30,324 nucleotides of DNA, taken from contig UQWH01000020.1 in assembly GCA_900544705.1 (NCBI GenBank), positions 1 through 30,324 on the forward strand, written 5' to 3'. Both the position numbers and the translations under genes were made by a program. This document shows positions 23,089 to 30,324 of this stretch, piece after piece (position 1 is the stretch's first letter; each line of letters starts with the position of its first letter). This stretch comes from an uncultured Eubacteriales bacterium (GTDB taxonomy: Bacteria; Bacillota; Clostridia; Oscillospirales; Oscillospiraceae). Below the pieces are notes generated by a model, which saw only the letters and a list, made by a program, of their open reading frames with translations, ran no database searches and was not told the origin of the DNA.

Positions 23089-24849
23089 TTATATGGCGTA
23101 CTGGCTATTGTAGATCTGGTAATAGAAACCTTTCTTTGCCAGCAGCTCCGTGTGGGTGCCCTGTTCGACGATCTGTCCGTGGTCGAGCACGAGAATGAGG
23201 TCGGAATCGACGATGGTGGACAGCCGGTGGGCGATGACAAAGCAGGTGCGGTCGCGCATCAGACGATCCATCGCCTTTTGCAGCAGCGCCTCCGTGCGGG
23301 TGTCGACATTGGAGGTGGCCTCGTCGAGGATCAGCAGCCGCCGGTCGGCCAGCATCGCGCGGGCGATGGTCAGAAGCTGCTTCTGGCCGCCGGAGAGATT
23401 CGTCATGTCGTCGCCGACGACGGTGTCATAGCCGGCCGGGAGCGTGCGGATGAAGTGGTCACAGTAGGCACGGTCGCAGGCGGAAACAATCTCCTCGCGC
23501 GTCGCGTCCGGCTTGCCGTAGGCGACGTTTTCCGCGATCGTGCCGCGGAAAAGCCAGGTGTCCTGCAAGACCATGGCGAACTGGTCGCGCATTTCCTCGC
23601 GGGAGAGCGTGGCGCAGTCCACGCCGTCGATCAGGATGCGTCCGCGGTCCACGTCGTAAAAACGCATCAACAGGTTGACGATCGTCGTCTTGCCGGCGCC
23701 GGTCGGCCCGACGATGGCGACGTTCTGGCCCTTTTTCACGTCGATGTTCAGATCCTGAATGAGCGGTGCGGACTTGTCATAGGAGAAATCCACGTGCTCA
23801 AAGCAGATATTGCCCTCCGCCTTTGCGGGGAGCGTCCCGGCGGCGTTTTCCTCCTCCGGGAGATCGAGCAGCTTGAACACGCGCCGCGCTGCGGCCTTGG
23901 CGTGCTGCAAGTCGCCGAAGCCGCCGGCGATCTGCTCCAGCGGAGCGGAGAACTGCTTGGCATACAGCAGAACGGTCACGACCACGCCGACGCCGACGGC
24001 GCCGGCGGAATTGACTATCAGCCAGCCGCCGACCAGACAGATGGCGATATAGGCCAGCGCGTTGGAGAAGGCGATGAGCGGCCGGACGATGGAAGAGGTG
24101 AAGTTGGCGGTCGCCTCGGAAACGCGGCGGCGATCATTGAGCACGGCGTGCTTCTGCTCCGTATACTGCTCAAGATTGTAGGCCTTGGTGGTGGCGAAGT
24201 TGGTGAAGGATTCCTCCACGAGGGAATTCAGCTCGCCGGACTGCGTGAACATCTGATAGAAGTGCTTCTCGCTTTTCGAGGAAATAAAGGAGGAAAGCAG
24301 GATGGACAGGGGTGTCAGCGCGATGACGATCAGCCCCAGCCGCCAGTCCTCCAGAAACATCATGACGGCAATGGCGAGGATCATCAGGAAGCCGGTCATC
24401 AGCGTGTCGATGATCTGGTGGACGTAATTGCCCATGGTGGATACGTCGCCCGTCATGCGCGACAGCACGTCGCCGACGGAGGTCTGGTCGACATAACTGA
24501 CGGGCAGCCGCTGAATTTTGTCCGAGATGCGGATGCGCAGGTTGCAGGTGAAGTAGCGTGAAACGACTTTGTTCAGAAGCAGCATCTTGAAGTAGGAAAA
24601 CAGGCTGTAGGCTGCGTAGACGCCAAGCAGCGTCAGAAGCATCGGCAGGAGCGTCGCAAGAAGATTGCCCGCGAAGCTGCCCTCCCAGTAGGCGTACAGC
24701 TGGTCGATGGCCTGACCGAGGAGCTTCGGCCCGATCACCGCGCAGGAGATCAGCCCGATGCACAGAAGGCACGCAAGCGCGAGCCATTTCCAGATGGGTC
24801 TGGTTTCCAGCACAAGGCGGCGGAGAATTTTATCCTGTTTCTGCTTCAT
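23089..24849 (-). CDS. ABC exporter half-transporter, canonical ATPase subunit
   Basis: A 586-aa type IV exporter half: six membrane helices (about 1-320) and an ATPase domain (about 350-586). Walker A is GPTGAGKTT (381-389), the signature LSGGQ (485-489), Walker B ends LLILDE with catalytic Glu510, and the switch His541 is in IAHRLST. These are all intact. Its partner at 24846-26567 has degenerate catalytic residues, so the two most likely form a heterodimer like BmrCD, LmrCD or EfrAB. Such pumps export drugs, lipids or peptides; the substrate cannot be told. The ATG at 24849 overlaps the partner's stop by 4 bases, and GGAGGCGG precedes it. Confidence 0.93.
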   Translation of the reverse strand: MKQKQDKILRRLVLETRPIWKWLALACLLCIGLISCAVIGPKLLGQAIDQLYAYWEGSFAGNLLATLLPMLLTLLGVYAAYSLFSYFKMLLLNKVVSRYFTCNLRIRISDKIQRLPVSYVDQTSVGDVLSRMTGDVSTMGNYVHQIIDTLMTGFLMILAIAVMMFLEDWRLGLIVIALTPLSILLSSFISSKSEKHFYQMFTQSGELNSLVEESFTNFATTKAYNLEQYTEQKHAVLNDRRRVSEATANFTSSIVRPLIAFSNALAYIAICLVGGWLIVNSAGAVGVGVVVTVLLYAKQFSAPLEQIAGGFGDLQHAKAAARRVFKLLDLPEEENAAGTLPAKAEGNICFEHVDFSYDKSAPLIQDLNIDVKKGQNVAIVGPTGAGKTTIVNLLMRFYDVDRGRILIDGVDCATLSREEMRDQFAMVLQDTWLFRGTIAENVAYGKPDATREEIVSACDRAYCDHFIRTLPAGYDTVVGDDMTNLSGGQKQLLTIARAMLADRRLLILDEATSNVDTRTEALLQKAMDRLMRDRTCFVIAHRLSTIVDSDLILVLDHGQIVEQGTHTELLAKKGFYYQIYNSQYAI

Positions 24850-26567
24850 TTTGCACCGCCTCCTGTCTGAGAAGCGTAGATCTCCTGATAGATCCTGCAG
24901 CGGGAGAGAAGTTCTTCATGCGTTCCCGCGTCGATCAGGCGGCCCTTGTCCATGACGAAGATGCAGTCCGAGCTCATGGCCGAGGTGACGCGCTGCGTCA
25001 CGACGAGCTGCGTGCAGCCGTGGATGGTTTCGTTCAGTGCGGAGCGCAGCTTCTTTTCCGTCAGGAAATCAAGCGCGGAGAAGCTGTCGTCAAAGACATA
25101 GATGGGCGCTTTTTTGATGATGGCCCGCGCGATGGACAGACGCTGCTTCTGACCGCCGGAGAGGTTTTTGCCCGCCTGCCGGATCTCGTAAGCATAGCCG
25201 CCCTCGCAGGAGTCGATGAAATCCGCAAGCTGCGCGATCTGCGCGGCCTGATGCAGTTCGTCCTCGCTCGCTTCGGGATTGCCCATGCGGATGTTTTCTT
25301 CTATGGTGCCGGTGTAGATCGCGGCGCCCTGCAGGACGCTGCTGATATTCCGGCGAAGCGTGTGCTTGCTCAGCTCCGTCGTGGGGATGCCGTCGAACAG
25401 CACCTGCCCCTGTGTTGGGAAGTGGAAGCCGAGCAGAAGGGAAATGAGGGTCGATTTGCCGCTGCCGGTGCCGCCGATGACGGCGACCTTCTGCCCGGCG
25501 CGGATGGAGAGGGAAACGTGGCTGACCGCGTCCTCCGCGCCGCCGTAGGAGAAACAGACGTCCTCAAAGTGGATGTCGCCGGAGAGCGCGGCGGTCTTGC
25601 CGACGCTGGGGTCGCCCATGCCCTCGGCGTCCATTACCTGACCGATGCGTCCGGCGGCGATGCGCGCGTGGGGGAACATGATGATGGCGAAGGAAGCCAT
25701 GATCACGCCGTTCATGACCATGGTCACATACTGCGTGATGGCGAAAATATCGCCCGCGCTCACGCGGCTCGTTCCGTGCACCATCTGCAAGCCGCCAAAA
25801 TAGACGATCAGAACGATGGCCACATTCAGAAGGAAGGTCGCGATGGGCAGCAGCGTTCCCATGGAGACGTTGCTGCGGATGATATTTTCCGCCATGACGC
25901 GCGTTGCCTCCGCAATGCGCTCATGCTCGTGCGCTTCGGAATTGAAGGCGCGGATGACGCGGATGCCGCGCAGGCGTTCGCGCATGATGCCGTTCTGCTT
26001 GTCGATGTACAGGTCGGATTTTTTCCACAGGGGCAGCACCTTCTTGCCTGCCAGCCAGCCGCCCAGCAGGATCACCGGGATAAAGGCAAGCAGAATGAGC
26101 GACAGCTTGACGTCCTTGCGCATCGCCAGCACGACGCCGCCGATAAAGAGCATGGGAATGGTCGCCACGGTGCCGCAGAGCATGGAGGCGATCCATGACA
26201 CGGTGTCCACGTCGTGCGTGGCGCGCGTGACCAGCGCGGCCGTGCCGAGCTGCCCGAATTCCTCAAAGGAAAGCGTGTTGACTTTTTTGAAAATGTCTGC
26301 CCGCAGGTCGCCGCAGAAATCCGCGACCACCTCCGAGGAGGTCTTGGTGCCGAGCAGGATGCTGCCGAGGCTGACCGCCGCGACCGCCAGCATGATCAGG
26401 CAGGTGCGCAGGATAAATGGGAAGTCCCCGGCGCGCACGCCGCTGTTGAGAATGTTGGACATCAGCGTGGGCAGCAGCAGATCGCACAGCGACGATACCG
26501 ACACCATCAGCGCGGCGAGCGCCAGCTTGCCGCGGTAAGGCTTGAGATATTTGATGATCCGTTTCAT
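24846..26567 (-). CDS. ABC exporter half-transporter, degenerate ATPase subunit
   Basis: A 573-aa type IV exporter half with six membrane helices (about 1-310) and a C-terminal ATPase domain. Walker A is GGTGSGKST (364-372) and the signature LSGGQKQR (469-476). In Walker B the catalytic glutamate is replaced: YVFDDS has Asp494 where Glu is expected. The switch histidine is Gln525 (VTQRVTS). Both changes are typical of the non-hydrolysing site of heterodimeric exporters. It is translated ahead of the canonical subunit. The ATG at 26567 follows AAAGGA and overlaps the stop of the 100-aa gene (ATGA). Confidence 0.93.
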   Translation of the reverse strand: MKRIIKYLKPYRGKLALAALMVSVSSLCDLLLPTLMSNILNSGVRAGDFPFILRTCLIMLAVAAVSLGSILLGTKTSSEVVADFCGDLRADIFKKVNTLSFEEFGQLGTAALVTRATHDVDTVSWIASMLCGTVATIPMLFIGGVVLAMRKDVKLSLILLAFIPVILLGGWLAGKKVLPLWKKSDLYIDKQNGIMRERLRGIRVIRAFNSEAHEHERIAEATRVMAENIIRSNVSMGTLLPIATFLLNVAIVLIVYFGGLQMVHGTSRVSAGDIFAITQYVTMVMNGVIMASFAIIMFPHARIAAGRIGQVMDAEGMGDPSVGKTAALSGDIHFEDVCFSYGGAEDAVSHVSLSIRAGQKVAVIGGTGSGKSTLISLLLGFHFPTQGQVLFDGIPTTELSKHTLRRNISSVLQGAAIYTGTIEENIRMGNPEASEDELHQAAQIAQLADFIDSCEGGYAYEIRQAGKNLSGGQKQRLSIARAIIKKAPIYVFDDSFSALDFLTEKKLRSALNETIHGCTQLVVTQRVTSAMSSDCIFVMDKGRLIDAGTHEELLSRCRIYQEIYASQTGGGAK

Positions 26568-26866
26568 TTTTTCCTTTCGTAATAGCCTGCGCCGCAGAGC
26601 AGCTCAAAGCAGGCGTTCACTTCCTCGTCCGTGAATAAAGCGTTGAATTTTGCGCTGACTGCCAGTGCCTCTAGGGAGAGCTCCAGCCGCCCGGCACGCG
26701 CCAGCGCGTCAAAGCCGTCCGAAGCGCAGTTCCGGCCGAAATACCGTTTGGCGGTGGGAACGCCGCCATATTCCTGCACGGCCTGCCGCAGGCGCGGCTG
26801 CCGGATGCCGCACTCGTCCTGCGCAATCTGAATTGCCCGCAAAAGGGCGTTGGTAAATGCTTCCAT
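26564..26866 (-). CDS. 100-aa unknown protein leading the ABC exporter operon
   Basis: A soluble all-helical protein of 100 aa. Recognisable stretches are ALLRAIQIAQDECGIRQPRL, YGGVPTAKRYFG, SDGFDALARAGRLELSLEAL and LFTDEEVNACFELLCGAGYY. I know this pattern (a 'GGxxAxKR...GFxxLxxxGRLxLSxEAL...LFTDEE' domain) from uncharacterised clostridial proteins, but it has no assigned function that I can name. The ATG at 26866 has GGGAGGG 6 bases upstream. It shares an ATGA overlap with the first exporter gene, so it may be a cytosolic regulator or partner of the pump; this is inferred from position only. Confidence 0.8.
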   Translation of the reverse strand: MEAFTNALLRAIQIAQDECGIRQPRLRQAVQEYGGVPTAKRYFGRNCASDGFDALARAGRLELSLEALAVSAKFNALFTDEEVNACFELLCGAGYYERKK

Positions 26867-26894
26867 TAGCTTCCCTCCCTGACCATACCGAAGT

Positions 26895-26923
26895 ATTTTA
26901 TCACACGCCGCCGAAACATGGAA
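26895..26923 (-). promoter_or_regulatory. Possible promoter for the 100-aa / ABC exporter operon
   Basis: On the minus strand TTCCAT (26918-26923) and TAAAAT (26895-26900) are spaced by 17 bases, about 30 bases before the start at 26866. The -35 is poor. Confidence 0.45.
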
Positions 26924-26966
26924 TAGCTTTCGGGAAAAAACAGTGTACTTTTGCGCGTAAAGTCTG

Positions 26967-26972
26967 TATAAT
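26967..26972 (+). promoter_or_regulatory. -10 element upstream of the CDF transporter gene
   Basis: A perfect TATAAT lies 30 bases before the start. No good -35 was found at 16-18 bases, so expression may need an activator or a weak -35. No yybP-ykoY type manganese riboswitch fits in this short gap. Confidence 0.5.
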
Positions 26973-27001
26973 AATAAAATACCCTGAAAGGAGGCGGGCG
27001 G

Positions 27002-28186
27002 ATGACAGAACTTCTGCTTCGGCTTTTTGTAAAAAACAATCGGGATACCGACGATCCTGTCGTCCGCGGCGCCTATGGCCGCCTGGCCGGAATCGTGGGG
27101 ATCGTGTGCAATCTCCTGCTCTTCGCGGGGAAGCTGGTGGCCGGCACGCTTGCCGGGGCGGTTTCCATTACGGCGGATGCCGTCAACAACCTCTCTGATG
27201 CCTCCTCCTCTCTTGTGACGCTGCTGGGCTTCAAGCTGGCCGAGCGCCCGGCCGATGAGGAGCATCCCTACGGACACGCACGGATGGAATATCTCTCCGG
27301 CCTGCTGGTTGCGGTGCTGATCTTGGTCATCGGCGTGGAGCTGGCGAAGTCATCCATCCAGAAAATCCTGCATCCGGAGGCGGTGGAGTTTTCCGTTCTG
27401 ACGCTCTGCGTGCTGGTCGTGTCCATTCTGGTAAAGCTCTGGATGTGCCTGTTCTGCAGAAAGCTGGGAAAGCGCATCGATTCAACGACGCTGGAGGCGA
27501 CCGCGGCCGACAGCCGCAACGACGTGATCACGACCTCCGCCGTTCTGCTGGGCTGTCTTGCGGGGCACTTTTTCCATTGGAAGATCGACGGCTGGGTCGG
27601 CGCGCTGGTCGCGCTGTTCATTCTCGCCTCCGGCTGGTCGATCGCCAAGGAAACGATCAGCCCGCTGCTCGGCAAGCAGGCGGACCCTGAGCTGGTGCGC
27701 CGGATCAGCGATCTGGTGCTGTCGCATCCGAAGATCCTCGGCATCCATGATCTGATGGTGCATGACTACGGCCCCGGACAGTGCTTTGCCTCCGTGCATG
27801 CCGAGATGGATATGCATGAGGATCCGATGGACTGCCACGACATTCTGGACGACATTGAGCGCGATGCCATGCGCGACCTGCGGGTGCATCTGGTCATCCA
27901 CTACGACCCCATCGTGACGGACGATAAGGAGCTGAACCACATGCGTGCGCTGGTCGAAAAGGAGCTTCAGGCGCTCGACCCGCGGCTGTCGATGCACGAT
28001 TTCCGGATGGTGCGCGGCCCGCAGCATACGAACCTGATCTTTGATCTGGCGGTGCCCTTTGACTTAAGCGGCAAAACGGCGGAGCTCAAGCGCCGCATCG
28101 ATGAATGTGTGCAGTTTGAAGACCGCAAATATTACACCGTGATCACCTTCGACCATGCGCTGGAGAACGGGGAAAGTATAGAATGA
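27002..28186 (+). CDS. Cation diffusion facilitator transporter, manganese-type motif
   Basis: A 394-aa CDF family metal exporter with six membrane helices (about 25-225) and a C-terminal cytosolic domain. The TM2 site reads ADAVNNLSD (Asp59, Asn63), and the TM5 site is DSRND (Asp170 to Asp174). Zinc/iron CDFs usually have HxxxD in TM5, while DxxxD is linked to manganese export (MntE and MneP/MneS type). HPYGHARMEYLSG is the family loop. The C-terminal part is longer than in YiiP, at about 170 residues. The ATG at 27002 has AAAGGAGG upstream. Manganese specificity is inferred from the motif. Confidence 0.92.
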   Translation: MTELLLRLFVKNNRDTDDPVVRGAYGRLAGIVGIVCNLLLFAGKLVAGTLAGAVSITADAVNNLSDASSSLVTLLGFKLAERPADEEHPYGHARMEYLSGLLVAVLILVIGVELAKSSIQKILHPEAVEFSVLTLCVLVVSILVKLWMCLFCRKLGKRIDSTTLEATAADSRNDVITTSAVLLGCLAGHFFHWKIDGWVGALVALFILASGWSIAKETISPLLGKQADPELVRRISDLVLSHPKILGIHDLMVHDYGPGQCFASVHAEMDMHEDPMDCHDILDDIERDAMRDLRVHLVIHYDPIVTDDKELNHMRALVEKELQALDPRLSMHDFRMVRGPQHTNLIFDLAVPFDLSGKTAELKRRIDECVQFEDRKYYTVITFDHALENGESIE

Positions 28187-28355
28187 AACGCCCTTGGATG
28201 CAAGCAACCGATGGTTGTTTTGGCCGGTACGGCGGTTGTATCCTGAAAAATTTGAATTTTCTGTTTCCATTTCAACGCCGGACTTTTTTTCCGGGGCAGA
28301 ATGTGCTATAATCGGACTATTCCAAAGAAATCCATGACGAAAGGTCAATTGAAAT
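28187..28355 (+). promoter_or_regulatory. secA upstream region with extended -10
   Basis: TGCTATAAT (TATAAT at 28307-28312) is an extended -10 about 44 bases before secA. The -35 region is a run of T, so the extended element probably does most of the work. Upstream, a short hairpin with CAACC-GAT-GGTTG then TTTT (about 28203-28219) could weakly end the CDF transcript. CCGGA-N8-TCCGG (about 28278-28295) flanks the T run. No gene or riboswitch was recognised. Confidence 0.55.

Positions 28356-30324
<1,969 letters not shown>

Overview
The window is a gene-dense stretch of chromosome from a GC-rich (about 60% by eye) Gram-positive of the class Clostridia, most likely an Oscillospiraceae-type gut anaerobe. 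This rests on a T-box leader in front of pheST, IreB, a B. subtilis-like nnrD / lipoprotein / alr / endoA order, strong GGAGG ribosome binding sites, SLH-anchored and NlpC/P60 cell-wall proteins, a TagO-type initiating transferase and an EndoA-type MazF. The species call is inference. No rRNA, tRNA, insertion sequence, prophage or CRISPR array was seen.

Layout. 1-280 has no recognisable gene. 281-1671 (minus) holds a promoter, a 97-aa unknown protein and a secreted SH3-SH3-NlpC/P60 peptidoglycan hydrolase ending in a strong terminator. 1809-2209 (minus) is ireB with its promoter and terminators. 2243-6113 (minus) is the pheS-pheT operon under a complete T-box leader. 6131-9350 (plus) is nnrD, a YdcC-position lipoprotein, alr and endoA/mazF; the antitoxin usually found there is missing. 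9399-10013 (plus) encodes an acidic-tailed unknown protein. 10025-13420 (plus) carries trpS, then tagO and wecB, which overlap. 13456-14398 (minus) is a compact operon of three unknown small proteins. 14421-15738 (plus) carries a YfcE-like phosphodiesterase and coaX. A 55-aa membrane peptide converges on coaX. 15997-19069 (plus) carries a lysophospholipase-like hydrolase and a large secreted lysozyme-like/SLH protein. 19154-21706 (plus) is a tightly overlapping run: a 42-aa peptide, truA, an ArsC/Spx-like protein and cca. 21709-23041 (plus) is a guanine deaminase-like amidohydrolase. 23089-26866 (minus) is a 100-aa unknown protein followed by two half-ABC exporters. 27002-28186 (plus) is a CDF metal transporter with an Mn-type motif. 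28356 to the end is secA, cut by the window edge.

How it works together. Most genes are housekeeping: aminoacyl-tRNA synthesis (pheST, trpS), tRNA maturation (truA, cca), cofactor repair and synthesis (nnrD, coaX) and secretion (secA). A second theme is the envelope: D-alanine (alr), wall polymer initiation and UDP-ManNAc supply (tagO, wecB), two secreted wall hydrolases, and IreB, known elsewhere as a substrate of the PASTA-domain wall-stress kinase. Nothing in the window is clearly a new multi-gene system. The best candidates for undescribed biology are the three-gene operon at 13456-14398, the orphan endoA, the lysozyme-like/SLH protein and the small protein leading the ABC exporter operon.
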